A stretch of DNA of 64,000 nt from assembly GCA_022836615.1 (NCBI GenBank), contig MU405369.1, positions 1 to 64,000 on the forward strand, given 5' to 3'. Under the pieces are notes generated by a model. The model did no database searches, was not told where the DNA came from, and saw nothing but the letters and a program-made list of their open reading frames with translations. Source of the DNA: Annulohypoxylon bovei var. microspora (taxonomy: Eukaryota > Ascomycota > Sordariomycetes > Xylariales > Hypoxylaceae). Position 1 is the stretch's first letter, and every line of letters starts with the position of its first letter. Position numbers and translations under genes: made by a program. Below are positions 47,330-58,131 of the stretch, piece by piece.

Positions 47330-47540
47330 AAGTGGAAAGGTATTTGCACATCGCAGTCGGTGCCACCAAACTCAGCGTAGGATCAACAGAAGGGGTAGTC
47401 GTCCGATGCTGGAATACTTGGTGCACTGGAAGGGCTATGTGCTAGAGGATGACGAACGGTACCTAAGACTACTTTTGATGTAGAACGCTGCGAAGCTGGT
47501 AGAGAAATTTGACGCATCGCATCCTCTATCTTCAGATGAT
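47330..47540 (+). pseudogene. Chromodomain relic of a chromovirus (Ty3/gypsy) integrase tail
   Basis: Frame at about 47410-47530 reads MLEYLVHWKGYVLEDDERYLRLLL, a stop, then NAAKLVEKFDASHP. This is the typical chromodomain plus ELVEEFHxxHP end of chromovirus integrases. The upstream sequence is out of frame and degraded. Unlike the block at 1-20 kb it is not AT-mutated. The rest of 47065-47959 holds only short spurious frames. Confidence 0.65.
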
Positions 47541-47959
47541 CTGAAGGAAAAAGGATGCCGAGAGATTTAGTTCCTAAGATTACCCGGTGGAGGATCTAGA
47601 GACCCAAATACAGAGGAAATCGAAGAGAGTGATTAGAAAATCGGACGAACAATCCCTAAGACGAATGTTTCGACCCTGTTGCGGAGGTAGTAGCGGCACC
47701 ACATGACTGCCACAATAAACAACCACGTCGCAATGACTAAGGTCGTGGCCGACGCCACCGTTCAATTAGCAGTGATTGAGGCAGCCCGTGTGACTGCTAG
47801 GTCGCTGGCCCCGAAGATTGAGGACAGAATGATAAGCATGTCGTCGAGGGTTCGCGCCTCACAAGAGGTCGAGACTCGAGAAGGATGGGGCCACTGTCGG
47901 GATGCGGATAGCAGCCGGGTGGAATTAAAAAAACGAGGTCAGGAACCGGAAGGTTTAAA

Positions 47960-48349
47960 TCAGCGACGTGCTCTCGTCAACCCAGCAATCCCCCACGCGC
48001 CAATCAGCAGCCCGGACACGAGTCGGAAAACGGCCTTACCGGGGCTGTCAATTCGAAGCACATAGGCATCCATGATACCGAGATAAGTACCCATGATAGC
48101 CATCACGGTGTCGACCTCCGCGAGCTTGTTCTGGGAATAGAAGGTGAGCATGAGCAGACCCAGGGCGCTGGTGCGAATTGATTGAGACACCATGACCGGA
48201 TACGTGGGAGGCGAATTAGCGATATGTGCTGGAAAGCCGAACTCGAGCATAGCGGCTCTGGAGTTAAAGAGGGGCCATAGGCCGCCGAAGGTCGTCGAGC
48301 ACGCCACGAAGAGCGGCGGGATGTGTCGCGGGTTGAAATATTCGAACAT
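47960..48349 (-). CDS. Small four-helix membrane protein, DUF4267-like
   Basis: Single-exon 129-aa frame, MFEYFNPRHIPPLFVACSTTFGG.... Hydrophobic stretches at about 8-22, 52-70, 82-95 and 105-122 suggest four membrane helices. The SRAAMLEFGFP and SQSIRTSALGLLML blocks and the short size fit DUF4267 proteins, from memory. The function of that family is unknown. No intron is needed, and the initiating ATG follows normal intergenic sequence. Confidence 0.75.
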   Translation of the reverse strand: MFEYFNPRHIPPLFVACSTTFGGLWPLFNSRAAMLEFGFPAHIANSPPTYPVMVSQSIRTSALGLLMLTFYSQNKLAEVDTVMAIMGTYLGIMDAYVLRIDSPGKAVFRLVSGLLIGAWGIAGLTRARR

Positions 48350-49353
48350 ATTGAAACCGAGAATATGGGTCGGACGAGCTTAAGATCTTAGAGGTGGTGG
48401 TTGCGCCTTGTTTCAACTGCGGATGAAGCGACGTGTCACGAAAATTGAGACTAAATAAGGCAGACGAGTATCATTACACGTGAAATTCCTCATCTGATGT
48501 TGGTTTCGTATAATATAATATCCCTTTATGATGTATTGTTCTTTTGTAAAAAGTTTCTAGAAAGTTATTATGTACCTAGGTAGTATATAAATATTTATGT
48601 ATCGCATGATATCTACATATTAAGTATAAACACGCGCCGCCATTTTCTATCAATCAATCAAGACGCTGGCGCGAGGCGCGGGGTGTGGTGTTGGTGGATT
48701 TCTGGGACTAATGCATGGGCAGATTGTATCTGTAATGAAACTAAAATAAGAGGCTATGAAAGGCCATGGGCAGAACCTAAACAAGAGATGAGCGCTGAAG
48801 CTCGAATATCAAGTATCACCATGTGCTCTGATTATTTAATGAGGTAGCCTATGGCGGGGGATTGTGGAATCATTACCTAAGGCAGCAGTATCATCCCAAC
48901 TATCTGATGATCTAGAGCGGAGACGGGATAGCTGAAGCGGCTGGCAGGGCAGTGCTGATGGTATGTAGCTTGACTTGGCCCGATTTAGGGCTGTGCTCAG
49001 CGCGCCGGTAGGGGCATTCACGCTTGTTCTCATTGTTCATTGGCGGGGTGACGTAGATCGCAACTATGGGACAAAGAGGTATCGCGAATCCTGCAGGTCT
49101 CAATAGCGTATCAGCGTTTAATCGACTTATTATCATGTGAATTTATCTAGGGGATAGCTTGAAAATGTTATATAACTAGGTACCTACTACCTACGTTCTT
49201 ATGACGGGATATCGAACTCTGTGTCTATTTAAACATACCTAACCCTCTTGTCTAGGTATCCAGGTGCTTACCTACCTGGGTAGTAGTCAATTTACAAGCC
49301 GGCATCTATCCTAAAGGCATCAGTACCTATATTTTATATAAATAACCTTCATC
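48350..49353. other. 1-kb intergenic region
   Basis: No credible gene. Contains TACCTAGGTA near 48571 and an exact TAGGTACCTA at 49177-49186, with more TACCTACC/CTAGGTA half-sites to 49290, immediately upstream of the LURP-one-related gene. Confidence 0.5.
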
Positions 49354-50056
49354 ATGGGACACAGCGGACCACCGCAATTAGCACCTTTCTCCCGGCCGAT
49401 TGGCATTTTCGCACCTTTCATCGCGAAGCAGAGCGAGACGTTAGTGATAAAAGAAAAAGTGCTATCGCTATCCGGGAACAGCTTCGATATCACTCTTCCC
49501 AATGGCCAGCCCATCTTTAAGGTGAAAGGCGAGTCCTTTTCGCTCTCAAATCGCATGAACGTCATGGACGTGAGCGGCAACCTCCTGTTCTGCATTCGCA
49601 AGAAGCATCTTAGTATACATACCACGTTCTATGCCGAGGGCGCCAACGGCCAGGAAATCTTCGAGGTGCAAAGTAAATTCAGGCGTAAGTTAGCCAATCC
49701 AATTAGTGCCTTCCCGGATGCCATGATGACTTATAATATCCTATTGTATGATTTCAAGTACTCAGCTAACATAGGTTGAAGTGGGCGGCTCTAAATTCAT
49801 AGGCTCATTTACCTCGGCATCCGGCCAGAAAGAGCAGTTGCTGATGAAGGGGGACTGGACGGACACCAGGGCCGAGATTACGGATGAATCTAGCGGACAA
49901 GCAGTTGCGACAATCTACCGCGACCGCTGGAATACGCGCGAGTTTCTGGGTGGCCAGCAGACGTACAATGTTGCCATCGCGCCGAACGTTGATATGGCCG
50001 TCATCGTGGCTATGTGTATCTGCTTAGACATGAAGAGGAACGAGTCCAGCGGTTAG
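49354..50056 (+). CDS. LURP-one-related (LOR, tubby-like fold) protein
   Basis: Exons 49354-49684 and 49782-50056 give 201 aa, typical of the family. The reading is LVIKEKVLSLSGNSFDITLPNGQPIFKVKGE...VMDVSGNLLFCIRKK...QEIFEVQSKFRLGGSKFIGSF, with the beta-strand repeats and the ...FDI...G..IF..... and GxxxxxIRKK spacing expected. The nearest AG would give a stop, whereas an AG eight bases further (49780-49781) restores the strong LGGSKF block; a GCTAAC branch site lies just upstream. Fungal members are uncharacterised; the fold resembles phospholipid scramblase/tubby C-terminal domains. Confidence 0.85.
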
Positions 50057-51415
50057 TCGTTATGTGGTGCCTCGAAGGATTTAAGTGATGGAAGAGAGGG
50101 CCGTCGACTCAGATATATCGTTCTTGTCTAACGTGATTGGTACGGATGGTACGGATGTTTCGGATGAGATGTCTTACTTAACGCGTTGAGGATATTAAGG
50201 GCGGCGAACTTACCTATTACAAAGGGAAACCTACGATCCCCTCAATGCGATCGACTTTAATAGACTGTTAAAACAGTATGATTATAGCAAAGGTTATATC
50301 TAGGATGGATAGATGAGTGATAATGAACCCACTCTACTTGGTCATGAACCCAATACTAGGTAGCAATCCAGAGGGCGTAATACTTGAGAGATGCTTAGTA
50401 ATGATTAAGACCGAATTGAACACAGTAGTTGCAATTGAACAACATGTACGGTCTTCTGCCACCTAGATATTGCAATGGGTCTCGAAGCCAGCGTCTTTAA
50501 TTACTTGTCTACGTAAGTGCCTAGGTAGCCAAGGTATTTAGCTCGACCTTTGGTTGTGGTAAAGAAGACCTCGGAGAATGGCACTTCATAGGGTGGATTA
50601 AAGGTATTATTATCGAGGGCAAAAATGATAGATGAGACGATTCAGAATGACTTAATCCGTGAGGTTGAAGTTAACTGAAGATGAGTTTAGATCGTCTAAT
50701 ATATCTATATAGGTAGGACCTTGAATGAGATATCATGAGATTCAATATTCAAGGTTATGTTCAGATGGAAAAGAAAAACTGGATAAAAATTGGATAAAGT
50801 TGGTGATGTACGTATGGATGTTAGATCTGTCATCTCTGTACATTTGTATAAGTGGGTCTAGAATACGAGTCCAACTGCGATCTAACCAATCAAAATCTAG
50901 GTATTTAAATTTAGGTATTATGGACCGACCCAGCACTTGCCGAGCATTGAACTGGTCCGCATTCCGAGGAAAGGGTTACGTAAGGCTTGTACAACGTAGT
51001 ACATTGAACTCAGGCTGATTCAGGTGAGCCTGGTGAGGAATTATTGTAAAATGGAAGTACTCAAAGTACTAGAAGTAGGTACCATTTAGTTAAAGAAAGT
51101 ACGAGGGTGCCAAATGAATGGCGTCGCGTCAAGATGTAATCAGTGATCAACAGTATCGCTGACTTTTTTCCCCTCTTCAACTTTCGCATTTCAATTTTCA
51201 AACGACTACAATATGTACGTTCGAAATTCTGATATTCTTATAATGTAATTGGAAATTGACTTCTTGTCACCATCTCTGTTTTTGGAACTCTTCTTTTTGG
51301 AATAATACCATAATACCCCCTTGTCTCGATAGTCGAAACGCTTCGCTTCAGGGGTTGGTTGGATCCCGTCCCTGCGTTAGGACCGCCAGGACCCAGAATC
51401 TCTTCTCCGAAACGT
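50057..51415. other. 1.36-kb intergenic region
   Basis: Upstream of the Ytp1-like gene. Scattered CTAGGTA half-sites near 50515-50540 and 50705; no recognisable gene or repeat. Short open frames on both strands look spurious. Confidence 0.45.
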
Positions 51416-53064
51416 ATGATGGCGGGACGGCGGCTCGACACAACTGCGAAGATGGCTTTCTCTCCTTTACCATCTTTTTTGCTAGCTCTAGGTCTAGCTG
51501 TTTTACCGATGGCTTCCGCTCACGATCATAGTTCTTCGCATATCGAGGAAGGGCAGACTATTTCTGTCGATCCGATTGTATGTTTTGGCTCTTACCGATG
51601 GGCGGAAGTGCCGGAAACTGATTATTCGTATAGGACACGACATTATGGATTCACATCTTCGTTCAGATGTTTGCCTGGGGCGTCATCTTCCCCTTGGGTA
51701 TGGTTCTTGGGGTATGCATTCTATATATACTCGACATTCCATGTCTAATGATCTTCAATCTAACCTGTGCCCCTCGATTCTGTAGATCGTTAAATCCCGA
51801 TGGCACGTCCCAGTTCAAGTTCTCGGTACCGCACTCGCAATCCTCGGATACGCCTTAGGACATATGCACGGCGGTCGCGAATTTCGCCATAACAACGTCC
51901 ATTCCAAGTTTGCATCGCCGATTTCCTTGCTGCTTTTCGTCCAGATTCTCATGGGCATATACTTAAAATTACACCTCGAGAAGGGTATCAATGGGAAGAT
52001 CAGGCGATTCGTGAAGATAGGACATGGCATCGTTGGCAAGGCCATGCCCGTACTCTCTTGGACGCAGATGCTGTTCGGCGGCATCACCGCTCTCGGCTTT
52101 TGCCAGGATGATCACCTTGGCCAATGCCTGGCACATTTTATCATGGGCAGCGCTTTCATTGCCTACGGCATCATCTTGACGATGATGTTACTGGTAGGAC
52201 AGATGTGGCTCAGACGTACTGGTCGGTCGCAAGAATTCTTCGATAGCTCCTTTATCGCTGCTTGGGGAGTAGTCAACACTTTCACAGAACACCGATGGGG
52301 CACTGCGTGGGTTAGGAACGACTGGCAACACACTGCTATGGGTATAATATGGTGGGCTGCAGGATTGGCCGGAGTTTGGCTAAGCAGGGACCGAGATGGC
52401 AGACCCCAGCGCAACTTCATCCCCGGTTTTGTCATTTTGATCACCGGCTGGGCCATGAGCGCGCATCCTCAAGAACTAATGATCAGCGCCGAGACCCACA
52501 AGATGTTCGGGTATACCCTCATGGCTGCGGGTGCCACTCGCATCATCGAGATATCGTTTGTGGTACGGGATCGCGCCAGTATGTCCGAAGACGGTCGAGA
52601 ATCTAACAGCTTTCAATACGTCCCTGCCTTTGTAAGTTCCCAGTTTTGGCATGTTCAAAATGTGTCACCCAGCTAACGAACGACAAAAGTTGCTTTACGC
52701 CTCCGGATTCTTATTCATGGGTGCTACAGAAGAGCAGATGGCTCTAGTCGCCTCGTCGGGAATGGACCACGTTGCCTATATCTTGATATTATACTCGCTT
52801 GCATTCCTAATCTTCCTCTTTACCAATGTGCTTCTCGGCATCTACGACCGTAATAGCACTCCCGCACTGCCTGCTAAGGATGTAGCTAATGGTCGATTGG
52901 GACCTCGGGTTAACGGAAGTATACCGGTCAGAGACGCCCAGGAATTTGAACTCGAAGGCTTGATGAGCGAAGATGAAGAGGAAGGTCCGAAAATGCAGAG
53001 AGACGACAGTAGTCTAGAAAGCCCGAGTACTGTGGGCAAGAACAGCGACAGGGTTGTTCACTGA
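51416..53064 (+). CDS. Ytp1-like multi-pass membrane protein (DUF2427 + Ytp1)
   Basis: Exons 51416-51577, 51634-51711, 51786-52631 and 52690-53064 give 486 aa with exact phase. A signal-anchor (SPLPSFLLALGLAVLPMASAHDH) is followed by a DUF2427-like four-helix half (HIFVQMFAWGVIFPLGMVLG...VQVLGTALAILGYALGHMHGG...KIGHGIVGKAMPVLSW, cytochrome b561-like His placement). The second half matches Ytp1 (FFDSSFIAAWGVVNTFTEHRWG.....WQHTAMGIIWWAAGLAGVWLS, QELMISAETHKMFGYTLMAAGATRIIEI). The tail is acidic and soluble. Repeated His residues at helix ends suggest heme or metal binding, which is inference. Two adjacent ATGs open the frame; 51416 is the first. Confidence 0.85.
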
Positions 53065-53994
53065 TCCTTCTCAGATCAATTCGGGCACTGATCCCGGTTG
53101 ATCCTGATGGCCAACTTAAAAGGGGGAAATCACGCTGATTATATTGCATAGACCACAGGCGTTTGGACTTAGGTTTGGGTAGGTTGAATCATACTCGGAT
53201 TGGACTCAAATTTTATATAGAAATATTCATATATAAATGTTGTAGTCCATAATAGTTCTAATTATATGGTATCATATGGTTGCCCATCGAGAGGATAGTC
53301 CCTCATCCTGAGTGTTTCTTACCTAGTAATCTACATACTTCTCCTTTCTAATCTTACACATACCTTATCTAGGTACCTATTCATTGAAACCTAAATCCTT
53401 GTTTTACACCTATCAACTCAGCTTATGTAGGTCGAGACAAGTTAGAGAGGCTGATCGATGTTAAGAAATTACTTGGGCCCGTAGGATACGAAGTTTACTG
53501 GTTTATATATTCGTTAGGAGTTGAGTTGCTACGAGATAAGCTCATCCGTCGTTCCAAGTTGTTGAAATTATAGGAGTCTCCGACGTAAAGTAGGTACCTA
53601 TTTAGGGATAGCTACTTAGGTAGATAAACAAAGGAGAATAACCGTTAACATCGTAGAATATAAGTACCTGGAGTGAATAATCATAAATTTTCATGTATTT
53701 TACCTTATTGCTTCATTAACACTTCTTAACCTGCCATAGTCTTCGAGATGTGAATGGAAAAGTTGTAAGCCCGTTCTATCCCACGATCTCTACTTAGACG
53801 TATGAGGCATTTCGCAACTAAATCGTCTAGTTCAACCACCTCGTAGATACCCTCCTGGGCCTGAGTTTTCTCGGTGACTTATTTTCTTCTTCTTAAGATC
53901 ATGTTGTGACCCTCCCTGGTAATATCCTCAACATGTAAATCTACATCTTTCATTTTCCCCAGTTTCATCAACAACACAGCGTCTACCACCTGCC
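53065..53994. other. 0.9-kb intergenic region with palindromes
   Basis: Two exact TAGGTACCTA sites at 53370-53379 and 53591-53600 plus partial copies. No gene. Confidence 0.5.
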
Positions 53995-54921
53995 ATGGCG
54001 TCGGAAGACGGCTCAAACGAGTCAGATGCCGAAAAGCCGGGATCCAACATGGCATACATTAACGAGCTACCTTTTAAGGATCGTAGTGACATGTCTATCA
54101 ATGAAGAAGATGTCCAGAAGATGTGTCAAGAAGCCACCGATTACCGGATCAGCCTCGAGCTACACACAGAACAACTACACGAACTCATTAAGGATCTAGA
54201 GGAGACCCAGGAGGGTTTGGAGGCATGCGAGGAGCTGTTCAATATTGAGCGCGATGAGAAATTGAAAACCTGTGGGCACAGTTTGCAAGAACTTCAAGAT
54301 TCACTGGAGAATCTTCGACACTTTCGCCTTGAAATCGAACACAATGCATCTGCAAAAAATAACACCCCGGAACAAACAACAAGTCAACCTCCACCCCAAT
54401 CCATGCTTCTGAGTCCAAAAGAACTCCATGACTTGAGACTCGATGACCTGATAAATATTATCTGTACTCAGGTGGCTCCCATTGCTTCAAATCAACAACA
54501 ACAACCTGATTGGAAGTCTATTCATCTTTTGATGGCTGGACTGAATTGCAAAGACACGGAACCTACCCCATCCTCCTTACCAGCACCGATTCGGAAGTGG
54601 ATGTCGCCCAAGCAACTAGTGAAGCAGCACCGCAAGAACACCTTGGCGATCCCAAGAGTACGCAACCCGGCCATATCCCGCAAGGAGTGGAAGAACAAGC
54701 AGCTGGATATGCGCAAAGCCTCCAAAAGACATCGCTCACTACGAAGGAAGGCACTGGTGGTGGGACGGAAGTTAGTCTATCGCCTGATTCAGGAGAAGAA
54801 TGCGATAGCAAACAACCACCGCGACGTGAAGGTATGCCGGGAGTTGATCACGTTCTCTTTACCATCCTACCAGAAGCGTCTGAAAGACCGCCTCTCAGAA
54901 GCCCACCAAGACAGTGCTTAA
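53995..54921 (+). CDS. Coiled-coil protein with basic C-terminus, unknown function
   Basis: Single frame of 308 aa, MASEDGSNESDAEKPGSN.... Residues 38-120 are a strong coiled-coil candidate (CQEATDYRISLELHTEQLHELI..., with heptads of L/I and E/K/Q). A Gln/Pro-rich linker follows, and the last 110 residues are very basic (KEWKNKQLDMRKASKRHRSLRRK). No catalytic domain is seen. A second long frame (54510-54998, one base offset) overlaps the basic part, so an unseen splice or frame switch could make the C-terminus different. Possibly nuclear; the evidence is composition only. Confidence 0.55.
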   Translation: MASEDGSNESDAEKPGSNMAYINELPFKDRSDMSINEEDVQKMCQEATDYRISLELHTEQLHELIKDLEETQEGLEACEELFNIERDEKLKTCGHSLQELQDSLENLRHFRLEIEHNASAKNNTPEQTTSQPPPQSMLLSPKELHDLRLDDLINIICTQVAPIASNQQQQPDWKSIHLLMAGLNCKDTEPTPSSLPAPIRKWMSPKQLVKQHRKNTLAIPRVRNPAISRKEWKNKQLDMRKASKRHRSLRRKALVVGRKLVYRLIQEKNAIANNHRDVKVCRELITFSLPSYQKRLKDRLSEAHQDSA

Positions 54922-55688
54922 GGATGTTGCATTACAGGAACGCTGCACTGGGCATAGGGACATCGCACTATAGGATCATGACAAAATACATGACTTGAAT
55001 TTGCAAACTACAGTACTTGAGTTTCTACGAAGGAATCGAACGCTGCCAGCCTTAGTAACATTAGACTTGAAGTCATAATATTAGTTAGGCCTTGAACACA
55101 TAGTCGAATTACTCCTATAACAAGGGGTTCCATCCCACTAATATCAAGGCACCCCCAGAAGAAGAGCCGCATACCTAGTAGTTATATGAGTGCAGAAATT
55201 CACTTGCTAAGTTTTCTAAGATACCTATATAAGGGTTCAATTTCAAGCAGTGTTCTCGCACGCCAAATTCCGAGGCAACATTTACCTCGCCAACGTACCT
55301 ACTGATCGGTAACCAGCATAAAAGTCCAGGCCAGTATATATCTAACTGCCATCAATTTGCGGGGGACCCGCGTTTGAGGCAATGCTAAGACCTAATTCGC
55401 CAAGCCGGAAGATTGGCCATGTACAAGAGACGACCGAGCCCGATCAGGAAAATCCCCTATTTAGCCAACGAGTTTATATAAACGAAACGGGGCTGGTATT
55501 GGGCTAGTGTAGATTGCCTACCTCTGGGCAATGTAAAGGAGCTCCGCATAAGCTATTGCGCGAGGGTCTAGTCTCCTACGACAGGATAGTATTTATATCT
55601 GTTCCGGCTCCTAGGGGACTGCGCCGACAGTACGGATCGACGACTCAAGCAGAGAACTAGGTTATTATTATCAACGTTACAACTCAAG
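54922..55688. other. Upstream region of the PEBP gene
   Basis: No credible gene; no repeat recognised. Length about 770 bp. Confidence 0.4.
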
Positions 55689-56387
55689 ATGAAGGGCTCG
55701 ACTATCCTATCCGTGCTGGCTCTGGCTGGTACTTCTGCCGCTCAGACTCCGGAGGGCTTTGCTCCCGTCGTTGAGCAGAAGCTTGAAGTCACCTTCGGCA
55801 CCAAGACAGTCACACCAGGTCTGGCACTAACGAAGCCCGATACCTCGAGTCAGCCAACTATTGGGGTGAATGGTACGGCTGAAGGTACCTACATCTGGAT
55901 GTTAATCGGTAAGTTATTTCCCCTTTTCATGTAATTGACGGGTTCAGTTGGCTAATCAACATAACAGACTTAGATGCGTATGTCTTGACCCCTATATCTC
56001 TAAAACACTGCTCATCGGCTAACATGATATAATACCAGCTCGACCAACTTCGTGAACCCCAAGCAGGGCCAGCCGGCCACGTACCTACACACCGTGATTC
56101 GGGACTTCAAGGCAAGCGGCTCAGTTTCAGCTGACGGCGTGACAACACTTGCGTCCACAGCCAACACACCGGTAGCTTGGTTCGCGCCTGCACCACCGGC
56201 AGAGCAGCCGCCACACCCGCACCGATACACAAACCTCCTATGGGAGCAGCCGGAGAACTGGCAGATCCCCGCCGCCGCAAGCCAGATGCTGCAGAGCCAA
56301 AAGGTAGGCTTCAACGTTCCGAGTTTCATCACCGCGGCCGGGCTACAGGACCCCATTGCCGCGAATTACTTCAACGTGACGGGTTAA
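55689..56387 (+). CDS. Secreted phosphatidylethanolamine-binding protein (PEBP)
   Basis: Exons 55689-55908, 55968-55977 and 56039-56387 give 192 aa. The middle exon is only 10 nt (ACTTAGATGC), completing IDLDASTNF; both flanking introns have GTAAGT/GTATGT donors and CAG acceptors. A signal peptide (MKGSTILSVLALAGTSAAQ) precedes a PEBP core: YIWMLIDLDA corresponds to the family's ...Y.lim.DPDAP, and HPHRYTNLLWEQPENW to GpHRYvfll..Q. The ligand-pocket His of the HR pair is present, but the DPDAP core is DLDAS. Such secreted fungal PEBPs bind lipids or inhibit peptidases; the role here is unknown. Confidence 0.87.
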
Positions 56388-56641
56388 ATCCAAAGACATG
56401 CGGAATATGAGGAATTAGTGGGGCATTTACGGGGGAGACATGTATATATGAGAAAGTATCGATTTGAGTCGGTGAAGGAAACTTTGCGTTCGCTCGATAA
56501 CTACCAAGATATCCAACAGAGACTTGAATATTCCCTTTGTCGCCACACTCGGCTATTCTTCTCCCTACTGCGTGATCCTAAGAACGAAAACTTGCAAACA
56601 AATAACTGGCTAATCGAAGATATTGCTGACGCTTCCAACAC

Positions 56642-58131
56642 TCAAGCAATCTCAGTCGTAGACGGGAAGTAAGCCCCCTTAGGCAGAGAGTCAAGCGCAT
56701 CACGGTTGATCTCCTTCAGGTCCGGGTACCCCGCGACATTCATTAGGATATCAAAATCCGCCAGCAGACTCTTCATCACGTGTCTCACACCTTCCTCACC
56801 ACCGGAGCCAAGAGCATACACCCATAGACGCCCCACAAACACGAACTTGGCTCCGAGAGCAAGCGCCTTGAAGACGTCGGCTCCGCTACGGATGCCTGAA
56901 TCGTACATAATCTATCGTCTCTGTTAGTTTTTACCATCACCACTCGAGCCCCTATTACGCCCAGGTAGGTAGGTAGGTAGTCACTCACGTAAATCTTGTC
57001 CCCAACCGCATCCACAATCCTCTCCAACGCGTCCAAACTCGCCACCGCGCCATCAACCTGGCGTCCCGCATGATTCGACACCACAATCCCATCGACCCCC
57101 AACTCCACCGCCTTCTTCGCATCGGCCACGCTCTGTATGCCCTTAATCGCAAACGGCTTGCCGCCGCTCACCCTCTTCCAATTCTGCATGAGCCAGGGGA
57201 TGCGTTCCCACGAGAACGACTGCCCGTGCCAGATATGCGTATCGATCCACTCCGCGCCGACCCTCATCTTGTCCTCAGGATCGCTCGGGTCGAGCCCAGC
57301 CTCCTTGACCCTCTGCACGAACGCAGGATCGGCCAGCCCCAGGTCCCCCGCCCCGTGGTCGTGGTAGAACGCGTAGTTGCCGCGCGCCACGTCGTCGTGG
57401 CGCCACCCCAGCTGCCACGTGTCGGTCGTCAGCACGCACGCGGAGTACCCGGCGCCGGCCGCGCGCCGCAGCATGCTCAGCGCCACCGCGTCGTCCGGGC
57501 TCCAGTACAGCTGGAAGAAGCGCGGGGCGTCGGCGCCGTTCGCGCGCGCCACGTCCTCGATGCTGTAGCTGCCCGCCGAGCTCAGGCAGTACAGAAGCCC
57601 GAGCTCGCCGGCGACTTTGGCCGGGGATAGCTCGCCCGTCGCGTGGTAGATCCGGTTGATGCCGATAGGCGCGAAGCCGATGGGCGCTGACACCCGGTGC
57701 CCGAAGATGGACGTCGCGGTGTCGCGCGCGTGGGTGTCGACGAGCGTGCGCGGGATGATCTGGTGCCGGTAGAAGGCTTGCCGGTTCGCGTAGTGCGTGA
57801 GGGATTGCCCGGCGTTGCAGGAGGCGTAGTGCCTGTGGGTCGCGTGTAAGACGGTGATTGCGTTGGGGCTAGGGTTGGGGATAGGGATAGGGTTGGGGTT
57901 AAAAGGGGGCTTACCATCCGGCTTGGCTGAGGCGTTCTTTGGCTGTCGCTCTGAGCTTGTCGGGGTCTAGTACCTACTAGTTAGTAGGTGGTGCATGAAA
58001 ATGTGTTATTTCCTACCTGTGTTGAATGGTGGATGCTTGTTCTCATTAGGCGCCCAGAATAATTCTCGTTGATAGAGGCCCCATTGTGGCGTGCTGCGTT
58101 GTTGGATGTTGGGGTTGTTTGGGTTGCTCAT
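56642..58131 (-). CDS. FMN-dependent alpha-hydroxy acid dehydrogenase/oxidase
   Basis: Exons 58131-58017, 57966-57915, 57832-56989 and 56911-56642 give 426 aa, with all phases closing. TIM-barrel motifs in order: APIGFAPIG (FMN), LSSAGSYSIEDVA, FFQLYW, LTTDTWQLGWR, IKGIQSVADAKKAVELGVDGIVVSNHAGRQ (active-site His and Arg), IYIMYDSGIRSGADVFKALALGAKFVFVGR (phosphate site). It is closest in layout to lactate 2-monooxygenase/LldD-like fungal enzymes that oxidise L-2-hydroxy acids; no heme (cytochrome b2) domain is present. SNHAGRQ carries Ala where many family members have Gly. The second-last intron on the 5' side (57833-57914) contains telomere-like repeats. No PTS1 tripeptide is seen (end TEIA). 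Confidence 0.93.
57842..57905 (-). repeat. Telomere-like repeats inside an intron
   Basis: Plus strand reads GGGGCTAGGGTTGGGGATA then GGGATAGGGTTGGGGTTA, i.e. on the coding strand degenerate TAACCC/CAACCC units. About eight units lie between a GTAAGC donor and a CAG acceptor, within the intron at 57833-57914. Confidence 0.7.

Noticed and set aside
47703..48065. 120-aa plus-strand frame
   Set aside because: Runs antisense through the DUF4267-like gene, biased composition and no domain.
57070..57630. 186-aa plus-strand frame
   Set aside because: Antisense shadow of the GC-rich FMN-enzyme exon; His/Arg/Val-rich with no family.
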